Positions 1-7,319 of a DNA stretch of 41,401 nucleotides are shown here, one piece after another (within the stretch, counting starts at the first letter, position 1; every line of letters starts with the position of its first letter). The DNA is taken from the NCBI GenBank assembly GCA_943325105.2, contig CALPOD020000009.1:1-41401 (forward strand). Direction: 5' to 3'. The translations under genes were made by a program, and so were the position numbers. The notes beneath the pieces were generated by a model. That model was not told the DNA's origin. It made no database searches and saw only the letters and a list, made by a program, of their open reading frames with translations. This stretch comes from Candidatus Fokinia solitaria (GTDB lineage: Bacteria; Pseudomonadota; Alphaproteobacteria; Rickettsiales; Midichloriaceae).

Positions 1-450
1 AAGTTTTTTACTATTCTCGATATTTTTTATCTTCTCAACAGGATTATTAAGAGCTTCACTTTCAATTATACTTAGAACAGCAACTAAAACTTCTCCTTTG
101 AGATTTTCAATCATTGTCTCTTCTGCTCTAGCTTTGTATTCTTCAAAAATTTGTTCTGATTTAACTGTTAATGCAAGAATTTTTTCTTCTGTTTCTTTTA
201 TTATCATTTCTGCTTCACTTTGTGCTTTTTGTATTGTCAGAGCAGATTGAAGTTTTGTTTCTTCATATTCAGTCTTTAGAGATATTAAAGTATCATGCAT
301 TTCTTTTCTCGATTTTTCAGCATTACTTACTGAAAGCTCAACTGAATGTATTTTTTTATCTAAGATGCTGTTTATTGCACGCTTGACAAAAGAATATGAT
401 AAGACAATAAATATGACAAAAGCAAGTAAAATACAGAAATAATCATTCAT
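1..450 (-). CDS. atpF: F0F1 ATP synthase subunit b (partial, cut by left edge)
   Basis: Subunit b of the F0 part of ATP synthase, the membrane-anchored half of the peripheral stalk that holds F1 against the rotor. The frame opens with ATG at 450 and stays open for 150 codons to the window edge, so the C-terminus is missing. Residues 4-21 are a single hydrophobic segment, followed by a long charged, Glu/Lys-rich helix typical of the stalk coiled coil. It follows the b' gene by 22 nt in the same direction, in the order c, b', b usual for alphaproteobacteria. The sequence itself is poorly conserved, as for this family; the operon position decides the call. Confidence 0.85.
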   Translation of the reverse strand, partial: MNDYFCILLAFVIFIVLSYSFVKRAINSILDKKIHSVELSVSNAEKSRKEMHDTLISLKTEYEETKLQSALTIQKAQSEAEMIIKETEEKILALTVKSEQIFEEYKARAEETMIENLKGEVLVAVLSIIESEALNNPVEKIKNIENSKKL

Positions 451-472
451 AACACATGACTTTTATTTATAA

Positions 473-919
473 TTAATAGTGCTGAGATGCAATAAAACTC
501 TGGGCTTTTGATTTAACATCACTCACTATGATATGTAGATCCTCTACCAAATTCTCTTTTTGTTTACTTATATGTTTTTCGTATTCGATGGCTCTTGAGT
601 GAAATACTTCATTATTTTTCTTAATGTTTTGAATAAGCATAGATTGTGATTTATGAAGTGCATTTTCAATTATAGCTTTAGAATCATTTTTTGCTTTTTT
701 TGAGAATTCATTTATTTCAACCCTTAGAGATTTTGCGTGCTCATTCATTCTTTCAATCTCCTGAGAGCAATTCAATATTAAATCATTTCTTTTTTGTATC
801 GCATTTGAAAGATATGGAAGAAAAAAGAACTTATTAAAAACATAGCTACCACCCGTTGCAATAAATAACCATAAGATCTGTCCGGGAAAGGTAATGATAT
901 CGAAATGTGGTAAAGACAT
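473..919 (-). CDS. atpG: F0F1 ATP synthase subunit b' (AtpX/AtpG)
   Basis: Second, divergent b-type subunit (b') of the ATP synthase peripheral stalk, found in alphaproteobacteria, cyanobacteria and plastids, where b and b' form a heterodimer. The 148-residue product starts with the motif PHFDIITFPGQILWLFIA, typical of b' N-termini, then one membrane helix (about residues 12-32) and a hydrophilic helical remainder. It lies 24 nt downstream of atpE and 22 nt upstream of atpF on the same strand, so all three should be co-transcribed. The presence of b' is one reason to place the organism in the Alphaproteobacteria. Confidence 0.9.
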   Translation of the reverse strand: MSLPHFDIITFPGQILWLFIATGGSYVFNKFFFLPYLSNAIQKRNDLILNCSQEIERMNEHAKSLRVEINEFSKKAKNDSKAIIENALHKSQSMLIQNIKKNNEVFHSRAIEYEKHISKQKENLVEDLHIIVSDVKSKAQSFIASQHY

Positions 920-943
920 ACTATGTAATTTATTATGAGTAAA

Positions 944-1171
944 TTATACTGCAAAGAGCAATAGTATTGCTAATAAGAATGATAATAGGCCAAGAGCTTC
1001 TGCAAGTCCTGCACCTATAAATGCAGCTTTTAGCATTTGTTGTTCTGCTGATGGATTTCTTGCTATTGACTTTAGAAGTGAAGCAAAAATATTCCCTACC
1101 CCTATTGCAGCACCAAGCATACCCATTGCACTTAGTCCAACACCTATGTATTTTAATGTACTTAAATCCAT
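944..1171 (-). CDS. atpE: F0F1 ATP synthase subunit c
   Basis: Proteolipid subunit c, whose ring turns with proton flow through F0. The 75-residue protein is a two-helix hairpin: helix 1 carries the glycine-rich stretch [10 protein letters not shown], the polar loop contains the ARNPSAE signature (residues 38-44), and helix 2 carries the proton-binding carboxylate, visible as the Glu in GLAEALGL. Length matches alphaproteobacterial c subunits. It is the first gene of the operon here and has a strong promoter just upstream. Subunit a (atpB), normally directly before it, is not present in the 538 bp upstream. Confidence 0.97.
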   Translation of the reverse strand: MDLSTLKYIGVGLSAMGMLGAAIGVGNIFASLLKSIARNPSAEQQMLKAAFIGAGLAEALGLLSFLLAILLLFAV

Positions 1172-1197
1172 TTGTATTTTAATTGTTTTTGTTTTTG

Positions 1198-1226
1198 ATT
1201 ATAGCTTTCTATCTAAAAAATTACAA
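1198..1226 (-). promoter_or_regulatory. Predicted sigma-70 promoter of atpE-b'-b
   Basis: On the minus strand TTGTAA (1226-1221) and a perfect TATAAT (1203-1198) are separated by 17 nt. The -10 lies 27 nt upstream of the atpE start. The same TTGTAA-17-TATAAT arrangement precedes the BI-1 gene at 20586-20614, suggesting it is the preferred housekeeping promoter here. Confidence 0.75.
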
Positions 1227-1450
1227 CCCATTATGATAACTAGTTTTAGACCTAACTTTCTTCAAAGTATATATTTAACAAAAAACTTCTATATATAAAG
1301 AAATAACTGGTAGGGTAGATTCATAGTAATCTATTGTATTGTTTAAAGTTTTAGTCTATGTTACCAAATCACGTAATAAAATATGTTTGCTTAATGAAGT
1401 AACTCTCAAAAAAGCTCTGACTAATAAAGTATTAATAGAGTAAATTGGGA

Positions 1451-1498
1451 TATATGCTAAACTTTACGATAAAGAAATGTATTGAAGTTTAGCATATA
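1451..1498. repeat. 14-bp perfect inverted repeat
   Basis: The arm TATATGCTAAACTT (1451-1464) is exactly complementary to AAGTTTAGCATATA (1485-1498), with a 20-nt loop. No T-run follows on either side, and no gene ends nearby on the plus strand, so it is not an obvious terminator. It could be a protein-binding palindrome, a mobile-element remnant or a structured RNA. Confidence 0.7.
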
Positions 1499-1517
1499 CA
1501 ACTAATAGTAAACGTGT

Positions 1518-1534
1518 TACAATTATTAATTGTA
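1518..1534. repeat. 17-bp near-perfect palindrome
   Basis: TACAATTA (1518-1525) and TAATTGTA (1527-1534) flank a single central T. It lies about 180 bp before the TrpR-like regulator and 20 bp from the larger inverted repeat. Its size and symmetry fit a dimer-binding site, but nothing links it to a particular regulator. Confidence 0.5.
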
Positions 1535-1625
1535 GACTTGTGTTGTACTATCAATGCAGGGATATGAAACCTTTAAAGTGTTTAAAGAAGATCAATAAAA
1601 AACTTGTTTTTAAATTATTTAGCTC

Positions 1626-1654
1626 TTGCATTAATACAAATATTAGTTTAAAAT
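1626..1654 (+). promoter_or_regulatory. Predicted promoter of the TrpR-like gene
   Basis: TTGCAT (1626-1631), a 17-nt spacer and TAAAAT (1649-1654) lie 56 nt before the start codon at 1710. The expected transcription start is near 1661, inside the operator-like repeat at 1660-1682. Confidence 0.5.
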
Positions 1655-1659
1655 GGGTC

Positions 1660-1682
1660 ACTAGTTGTAATTCTTTCAACTA
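1660..1682. promoter_or_regulatory. Operator-like inverted repeat with ACTAGTT half-site
   Basis: TAGTTG (1662-1667) and CAACTA (1677-1682) form a 6-bp inverted repeat overlapping the predicted transcription start of the TrpR-like gene. The left arm is contained in ACTAGTT (1660-1666), the core half-site of the classical E. coli trp operator. The spacing differs from the E. coli operator, so binding by the downstream protein is only a suggestion. Confidence 0.35.
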
Positions 1683-1709
1683 AGAATAAAATAAATAAGA
1701 AATACTAAA

Positions 1710-2378
1710 ATGATTACACAAACAAATCTATCAACATTAGCGGCACAGCTATGTAATGCTTTTCTACAATTCAAAAACCAACAGGAGGTACATGCATTTT
1801 TCAAAGACATATGTACACCAGCTGAAATAAAGTCAATGGAAGAAAGACTTGAAGTTGCTAATCTTTTGATGGCAGGGTTTTTATCTTACAGAGAAATTCA
1901 TGAATTGACAAAAGTTAGTATCGCAACAATCACGAGAGTAGCTCGTTTCTTATTGCATGAAGATAATAATGGTTATAAGACAATCCTTAAACGTTTAAAT
2001 GAGTCTGGATTATTACCTAGAAATGATGAAGAAACTAATACAAGTGGCTTAAGTAAGCTTGGACTTCAGTTATGCAATGCTTTTTTACATTTAAAAACTA
2101 CACAAGAAGTGAACTTATTCCTTAAGGATATATGTACACCAGCTGAAGTTAAATCAATGCAAGAAAGACTTGAAGTTGCTAAGCTTTTAATGGATGATTT
2201 CTTGTCTTATAGAGAAATTCATGAGTTAACAAGAGTTAGTATTGCTACAATCACAAGAGTAGCTCGTTTCTTATTACATGAAACCCACAATGGTTACAAA
2301 ACTGTTCTTAAACGTTTATCTGATGCTGGTCTTATAGTTAAAGCAGAACCTGATAATGTTACATCTATGAACGGCTAA
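1710..2378 (+). CDS. Tandem-duplicated TrpR/YerC-family DNA-binding protein
   Basis: Predicted transcriptional regulator of the TrpR/YerC (YecD) family. The 222 residues hold two copies of the whole domain: residues 10-102 and 117-209, offset by 107 residues, joined by a polar linker of about 14 residues. Each copy has the motif CTPAE, the ERLEVA helix, and a helix-turn-helix centred on SYREIHELT followed by VSIATITRVARFLL. Normal family members are single domains of roughly 90-110 residues that dimerise, so this looks like a single-chain dimer. The two halves are also close at the DNA level, indicating a recent or conserved duplication. Ligand is unknown; tryptophan binding should not be assumed. 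A terminator follows and an operator-like repeat precedes it. Confidence 0.9.
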   Translation: MITQTNLSTLAAQLCNAFLQFKNQQEVHAFFKDICTPAEIKSMEERLEVANLLMAGFLSYREIHELTKVSIATITRVARFLLHEDNNGYKTILKRLNESGLLPRNDEETNTSGLSKLGLQLCNAFLHLKTTQEVNLFLKDICTPAEVKSMQERLEVAKLLMDDFLSYREIHELTRVSIATITRVARFLLHETHNGYKTVLKRLSDAGLIVKAEPDNVTSMNG

Positions 2379-2389
2379 TAATACAAGTT

Positions 2390-2414
2390 ACACAGCAGCA
2401 TTCAGCTGTTGTGT
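2390..2414 (+). terminator. Rho-independent terminator after the TrpR-like gene
   Basis: A 10-bp stem, ACACAGCAGC (2390-2399) with GCTGTTGTGT (2405-2414), one G-U pair and a 5-nt loop, is followed by a pyrimidine-rich TCTCTCTTCTC tail. It begins 11 nt after the stop codon at 2378, separating this gene from rmuC. Confidence 0.7.
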
Positions 2415-2479
2415 TCTCTCTTCTCATCCTATATAATCCGCATAAGGATTTTTTAACTTATTGAGTATCAAATAAAAAA

Positions 2480-3808
2480 ATGGACAATCCATTTCTGATG
2501 ATGACGTTAGTCATTGTAGTACCAGTTCTTTGTATTACAGCTATCATTATTTCAATGATAAAAATCATTGCATCTAGAAAGCAATCTGATGCATCATTTG
2601 AAGAACAAAAGCAAATTTTAAATGAGATTTCACTAAAGGTTGAGATGATCCATCAACAAACTCAAATCTTACAAAGCGTAATTACAACATCTTCTGCACA
2701 GGTTGAAAATTCAATCGTACAATCAGTTAGTCACAATATACAATCGATCTTGATGGCTCAAAATAATGGATTGGAAGTTCTTAATAAACAGATGAGTCAG
2801 ATGGCTACAGGGAATGAAACTAGGATGGAAAACTTGCGTGTAACTGTAGAGCATAAACTGAATATTTTACAGAAAGAAAATGAGGATAAGTTAGAAAAAA
2901 TCAGAATGACAGTGGAGGAGAAGTTACATGATACTCTTGAAAAAAGACTTGGTGATTCATTCAAAATAGTTAGTGAAAGACTTGAGATGGTTTATCAAGG
3001 GCTTGGTGAGATGAGGACTCTTGCAGCTGGTGTAGGTGATCTGAAAAAAGTTCTAAGTAATGTGAAAACCCGTGGTATCCTTGGTGAGATCCAGCTAGGA
3101 AATATATTGGAGCAATTTCTCACAAAAGAGCAATACACTGAAAATGTTGTAATTAGGGAAGGGACTCAAGATAGGGTCGAGTTTACAATAAATTTACCAG
3201 GAAAAGACTCTCAGCAGAAGCATGTAATGTTACCGATAGATGCTAAGTTTCCGCTCGCAAATTACCAAAGACTCGTAGATGCTCATGATAAGTGTGATAA
3301 GGAAATGATATTACTTGAGGAAAAAGGGATTGAAAATGCAATCAAAAAATCCGCAAAAACAATAGCTGAGAAGTATATACACCCACCTGTAACCACTGAC
3401 TTTGCCCTCATGTTTATACCAATAGAAGGTCTCTATGCTGAAATCTTAAGAAGTCCAGGCTTAGTAGAAACAGTCCAAAGAGATTATAGAGTGATTATCA
3501 CAGGCCCAACAACACTTAGTGCTATAGTTAATAGCTTACAGATGGGATTCAGAACTCTTGCAATAGAAAAGAGATCTAGCGATGTATGGAAGGTCTTAGA
3601 TATAGTCAGAAAAGAGTTTGTGAAGTTTGCTGATTTATTGAGTAAAACAAAAACAAAATTAGATCAAGCTAGTTCAACAATAAGTGATGCTGAGAATAGA
3701 TCTAGACTTCTAAAAACAAGATTAGATAATTTTGAAAATAAGTATAATATCGAAGGCCCACCAGCAGCTGAAATTGTTAATGGGATTCTACCAACTGCCG
3801 AGGAGTAA
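2480..3808 (+). CDS. rmuC: DNA recombination protein RmuC
   Basis: RmuC family protein, implicated in limiting recombination at inverted repeats in E. coli; its fold is related to restriction-type nucleases. The 442-residue product has one N-terminal membrane helix (about residues 7-30), a long Gln/Glu-rich coiled coil to about residue 180, then the conserved RmuC domain. Motifs include RGILGEIQLGNILEQFL near residue 198, LPIDAKFPLANYQRL near 255, and FIPIEGLYAE near 315. Length is close to E. coli RmuC. It has its own short leader (2415-2479) after a terminator. The neighbouring gene on the other strand ends 3 nt after its stop. Confidence 0.95.
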   Translation: MDNPFLMMTLVIVVPVLCITAIIISMIKIIASRKQSDASFEEQKQILNEISLKVEMIHQQTQILQSVITTSSAQVENSIVQSVSHNIQSILMAQNNGLEVLNKQMSQMATGNETRMENLRVTVEHKLNILQKENEDKLEKIRMTVEEKLHDTLEKRLGDSFKIVSERLEMVYQGLGEMRTLAAGVGDLKKVLSNVKTRGILGEIQLGNILEQFLTKEQYTENVVIREGTQDRVEFTINLPGKDSQQKHVMLPIDAKFPLANYQRLVDAHDKCDKEMILLEEKGIENAIKKSAKTIAEKYIHPPVTTDFALMFIPIEGLYAEILRSPGLVETVQRDYRVIITGPTTLSAIVNSLQMGFRTLAIEKRSSDVWKVLDIVRKEFVKFADLLSKTKTKLDQASSTISDAENRSRLLKTRLDNFENKYNIEGPPAAEIVNGILPTAEE

Positions 3809-3811
3809 AGA

Positions 3812-4816
3812 TTAACCAATATTTTTAGGAATTAAGCTATGTTCTTTTACAACTTCTGAACCTCTTACTGCAACAAACCTTGTCCAATCATCACTTGATT
3901 CCTTTAAAGTAGATACTTGAGTTATTTCAGGTAATAGACCAAAATAATTTACTAATTCACAAAGGGCTTTCCATATTGCTTGGACAAACTCCTTTGCTTC
4001 ATAAGAATACCCATTATCTTCCCAGTGTTTTTTTACAATTTCATCTACCATTCTATTTCTAAGAGAATAACATAGATTCATAAAATGTTTATACTTTGGA
4101 CTTTCCAATACTTCATCTTTCTTATCTTCTGGAATATTTAACATTTCAGTTAGTTGTTTAGTGAGTTCATCTTTTGCTTTCATTATAGCTTCATCACGTG
4201 CAGATCCAGAACAAGTAGTTTTAGCTATTTTATCTGCATTATTCTTTACAAAATCCTTAACTTTCTTCAAGACAGTAGGGTGTACAAATTCTTTTTTTTG
4301 GACTAGAACCTTAGAAGGCTCAACAAAAAGATCAAATGCCCTCCATAGATTTTCAACTTGACCTTTTAAGACACCATATTCAGATTCATTTTCCTGTATC
4401 TTATTAGTAGCAGCACAATATAATTCATTTGCTAGTTTTTTTAACTCCTCAGAAGACTTATTACTGTCGATAGCATATTTCAGTCTATCAAATGCTGAAT
4501 CAAAAACTTCAAATTTTCCAGTAAAGGTTTCTCGTTTAATATCCCAATCACCCATTACTTCATCAGCTAAGATTTTTCTAAGCATTGCTTTTGATTTATT
4601 TGATAGACTATCACATTCACCATTCGCCATTCCTATTGACTCTCTTGTTATAGGTTGATTCATTCTGAATAATCTTTCAATTGTATTGATCACTGGAAGC
4701 TTAGTATTACCTAGATCTGCAAATGACTGTAAAAAGACTTTGATTTGATGACTCTTTATGTCTTCATACATTACTTTTCGAACATCAGTTGCAAAAGCTT
4801 CTACTCTTTTTTTCAT
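3812..4816 (-). CDS. Unrecognised all-helical protein (334 aa)
   Basis: I do not recognise this protein. It is predicted to be almost wholly alpha-helical, charged, with no signal peptide and no membrane segment, and with several Lys/Glu-rich amphipathic stretches (for example residues 180-240). The ATG at 4816 is favoured by an unusually strong Shine-Dalgarno, GAGGGGG, seen on the + strand as CCCCCTC at 4824-4830; most genes here have weak ones. A 6-bp hairpin (4835-4850) sits just before that site, and duplicated CtrA-like boxes lie further upstream. A lineage-specific cytosolic or translocated protein is possible, but that is inference only. Confidence 0.8.
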   Translation of the reverse strand: MKKRVEAFATDVRKVMYEDIKSHQIKVFLQSFADLGNTKLPVINTIERLFRMNQPITRESIGMANGECDSLSNKSKAMLRKILADEVMGDWDIKRETFTGKFEVFDSAFDRLKYAIDSNKSSEELKKLANELYCAATNKIQENESEYGVLKGQVENLWRAFDLFVEPSKVLVQKKEFVHPTVLKKVKDFVKNNADKIAKTTCSGSARDEAIMKAKDELTKQLTEMLNIPEDKKDEVLESPKYKHFMNLCYSLRNRMVDEIVKKHWEDNGYSYEAKEFVQAIWKALCELVNYFGLLPEITQVSTLKESSDDWTRFVAVRGSEVVKEHSLIPKNIG

Positions 4817-4834
4817 ATTATTTCCCCCTCAATT

Positions 4835-4850
4835 ACAACTATTCAGTTGT
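4835..4850 (-). promoter_or_regulatory. Leader hairpin before a strong ribosome binding site
   Basis: ACAACT and AGTTGT form a perfect 6-bp stem with a 4-nt loop in the 5' leader of the 334-residue orphan, ending 4 nt before its Shine-Dalgarno. It may expose or stabilise the ribosome site, or be an operator. Confidence 0.4.
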
Positions 4851-4868
4851 GTTAATTTTAATAAAACT

Positions 4869-4874
4869 TTTATA
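4869..4874 (-). promoter_or_regulatory. Predicted -10 of the 334-aa orphan
   Basis: On the minus strand TTTG is followed by TATAAA (4874-4869). A 17-nt spacer would put the -35 at 4897-4892, inside the first CtrA-like box; no recognisable TTGACA is there, as expected for an activated promoter. Confidence 0.45.
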
Positions 4875-4889
4875 CAAACATATATAAGT

Positions 4890-4938
4890 TTACATGATTA
4901 TTAAGAATATATTACATGATTATTAAGAATATATTACA
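4890..4938. repeat. 22-bp tandem repeat (2.2 copies) carrying two CtrA-like boxes
   Basis: A 22-bp unit starting TTACATGATTATTAAG is repeated exactly, from 4890 to 4938. Each copy holds TTAC-N7-TTAA (4890-4904 and 4912-4926), one base away from the CtrA consensus TTAA-N7-TTAA known from Caulobacter and other alphaproteobacteria. The repeat lies 74-122 bp upstream of the 334-aa orphan on the minus strand. Confidence 0.75.
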
Positions 4939-4951
4939 AACAATAGATTTT

Positions 4952-5605
4952 TTAAGAAAATTTCAAAAAATTTATTCCTTCTGCTATCCCTTTTGGCGTT
5001 ATGTAATGCTCTACTCCCTTCTCAACTATAAATTTTGAATCATTTAAACCATGTATTTTGAGCATATTATAGCTTGCATTTGACATTTTTAATGGAACTA
5101 CATTATCTGCATCTCCATTGATTGCTAGGATTTTAGTATTTTTATTCTGTGAGTTAGATGTTGTTGGTGATACAAACATACCTGAATACGCCAATACCTT
5201 TTGAGGTGATATTAGTCCTGAAGCAGCTAAATAAAGAGATAGCATCGCTCCTTGTGAGAATCCTGCAAGGTGTAATTTATCTTCAGATAACTTTAATTCA
5301 TCTAATCTATTTTTAATCCATCCAGTAATTTTAGGTGTTACCGATTCCAATCCTTTTTGCATGTATTGCTGAGTGAAATCTCTGAGGCTAAACCATTGAT
5401 ATCCATCTCCAATTCCTTCAAACCTTTGAATCCCATTTGGAAGTATAAATCTATATGATGGGATCTGCTTTGAAAACTCTGCTGCAACGTCATATAAATT
5501 TTCTCTGTTTGCTCCATATCCATGAAATATACATACTAAACCATCTGTATGAAGTTGTTCATTAACTCTTTTTCCACCTTGTATTTGTAATAAATTTGAA
5601 GACAT
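4952..5605 (-). CDS. Phospholipase/carboxylesterase family serine hydrolase
   Basis: Small alpha/beta hydrolase of the phospholipase/carboxylesterase (Abhydrolase_2) family, which cleaves short acyl esters or lysophospholipids. The catalytic triad is visible: Ser117 in GFSQG, Asp167 in GDADNVVPL, and His200 in VEHYI. The oxyanion-hole motif HGYGANREN is at residues 28-36. The 217-residue length fits the family. There is no signal peptide, so it is cytosolic. It starts 25 nt after the PBP2 stop, in the position where rodA often lies, so it is probably co-transcribed with the cell-wall genes. The true substrate cannot be told from sequence. Confidence 0.92.
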   Translation of the reverse strand: MSSNLLQIQGGKRVNEQLHTDGLVCIFHGYGANRENLYDVAAEFSKQIPSYRFILPNGIQRFEGIGDGYQWFSLRDFTQQYMQKGLESVTPKITGWIKNRLDELKLSEDKLHLAGFSQGAMLSLYLAASGLISPQKVLAYSGMFVSPTTSNSQNKNTKILAINGDADNVVPLKMSNASYNMLKIHGLNDSKFIVEKGVEHYITPKGIAEGINFLKFS

Positions 5606-5630
5606 ATTATTATTTTTATTTATAAATTAA

Positions 5631-7319
5631 TTATCCGACCAAAAGTGCGCGGAATATTTTTTTAGTGATTGGAAGTGCTGTATCTGATCCCCAACCAGCA
5701 TTTTCAGCTATGCTCACTACGGCATACTTTGGTGCATCATATGGTGCAAAGCCTACAAACATTGAGTGATCCTTAAATTTTCCTTTCGCATCCCGCCTTG
5801 ATATAACCTGTGCTGTACCAGTTTTCCCTGCAATTTTTAGATTTTCCCAATGATGGTTTTTCATAACGTTATACATACCATCTCTGACTATTTGTAAGTG
5901 TGAAGGCTTTATCTCATCTATCTCGCTAAATGAATGATTTTGATTACATAAAATTGTTGGTTTGATAAATTTACCTGATGCTATCCTTGCTGTCATAAGA
6001 GCTAGTTGAATTGGAGTTGTAAGTATATCTCCTTGTCCAATTGATATATTTACTGTATCTCCAAATGTCCAGGGCTGATTCTTTTGTCTTTTTTTCCATT
6101 GTTTGCTTGGCATAAGTCCAGCACTTTCAAAAGGTAATTCTATTCCTGTTTTTGATCCTAAGCCAAAGACTTTAGCTACTGATGTGATCATATCAACTCC
6201 AGCTTTCATTCCTTGAACTGCAAAGTATATATTGCAAGAATTTTCTAAAGCATTATAGCCATTAACATATCCATGGCCATGTTTTTTCCAGCAATGCAAA
6301 ACTCTACGACCAATATTTATTTCCCCTGAACATAAAACTGATTCAGTCACTGGAATGCCAGCTTTTAGAATTGCTAGTAGTGTTATCATTTTAAAAGTTG
6401 ATCCAGGTGGATACAAGCTCAATATACTTTTATTGATTAATGGCTTTTCAGGATCCTTCATAAGTTTATTCCACTCATTTGCTTTAATGCCATCTGTAAA
6501 TAGATTTGGATCATATCCAGGAGATGAATACATACCTAATATCTCCCCTGTTTTTAAATCAATTGCTATATGAATACCTCGATTGTTTTCATTTATCTCA
6601 GCGATTTTTTGTTGTAATTTTAAGTCTATAGATGTTTTCACCATTTCTCCTTGAACACTCGTCTGAGTACTAATTTCTCTGATTGTTTTTCCAAATGCAT
6701 TTACTTCAACTTTTTGGATCCCATATGTTCCTTTTAAAAACTCCTCACAAGACATTTCTAATCCATCCTTACCAATTATAAAATCATTGGTGTTAGAGTT
6801 TTCTACATCTTTTTTCGAGGGAATTCCTACATAGCCTGTTATGTAAGATAACAGATTGCTGTATATGTATATCCTTTTATATGATTGATTAATTTTAACT
6901 ATTTGATTTATTTTAATATTTGATTCAATTTTAGCTACTTGATCCCATTTTAAATTATTACAAAGAATTATTTGTGATTGATGTTGATTACTGTCTTTTA
7001 TTTGTAATGTTTTACAAATTGGTTTTAATTCTGCTAAAATTTCATCTATATTTTTATAGAGATCTGTAGGAATTGATGCTGTATATGAAAAAACATTATC
7101 AATCAATACATTATCATTTCTATCTATTATTAAGCCCCTTTGAGGTTGTAAAATATTAATTCTAATACGATTTTTATCTGAAAGTACTGTATATTTGCTG
7201 CCTGATAAAATTTGGATATTATATATGTTTATCCCAAGTATTAATGATAAAAAACCTTTAAAATACATTAATACAAGAGCTCTTCTAGTAAACTTCTGGT
7301 TATCATCTTTTTTATTCAT
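5631..7319 (-). CDS. mrdA: Penicillin-binding protein 2 (elongation transpeptidase)
   Basis: Transpeptidase that cross-links peptidoglycan in the cell-elongation (Rod) complex. The 562-residue protein has one N-terminal membrane helix (about 15-38), a dimerisation domain starting with the QRGLIIDRND motif at about 60-69, and the transpeptidase domain with the three penicillin-binding motifs: STFK (307-310), SCN (361-363) and KTGT (499-502). Length is slightly shorter than E. coli PBP2 (about 630). The ATG overlaps the stop of the MreD-like gene (ATGA), indicating translational coupling in an mreD-mrdA order. Intact catalytic residues argue that the organism still makes peptidoglycan. Confidence 0.97.
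   Translation of the reverse strand: MNKKDDNQKFTRRALVLMYFKGFLSLILGINIYNIQILSGSKYTVLSDKNRIRINILQPQRGLIIDRNDNVLIDNVFSYTASIPTDLYKNIDEILAELKPICKTLQIKDSNQHQSQIILCNNLKWDQVAKIESNIKINQIVKINQSYKRIYIYSNLLSYITGYVGIPSKKDVENSNTNDFIIGKDGLEMSCEEFLKGTYGIQKVEVNAFGKTIREISTQTSVQGEMVKTSIDLKLQQKIAEINENNRGIHIAIDLKTGEILGMYSSPGYDPNLFTDGIKANEWNKLMKDPEKPLINKSILSLYPPGSTFKMITLLAILKAGIPVTESVLCSGEINIGRRVLHCWKKHGHGYVNGYNALENSCNIYFAVQGMKAGVDMITSVAKVFGLGSKTGIELPFESAGLMPSKQWKKRQKNQPWTFGDTVNISIGQGDILTTPIQLALMTARIASGKFIKPTILCNQNHSFSEIDEIKPSHLQIVRDGMYNVMKNHHWENLKIAGKTGTAQVISRRDAKGKFKDHSMFVGFAPYDAPKYAVVSIAENAGWGSDTALPITKKIFRALLVG

Larger units (their letters stand above)
1227..1625. other. Non-coding part of a 538-bp gap
   Basis: Between the atpE promoter and the promoter of the TrpR-like gene I see no coding region on either strand; in particular no remnant of atpB could be read. 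The stretch is AT-rich and holds a 14-bp inverted repeat (1451-1464 with 1485-1498) and a 17-bp palindrome (1518-1534), described separately. Confidence 0.6.
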
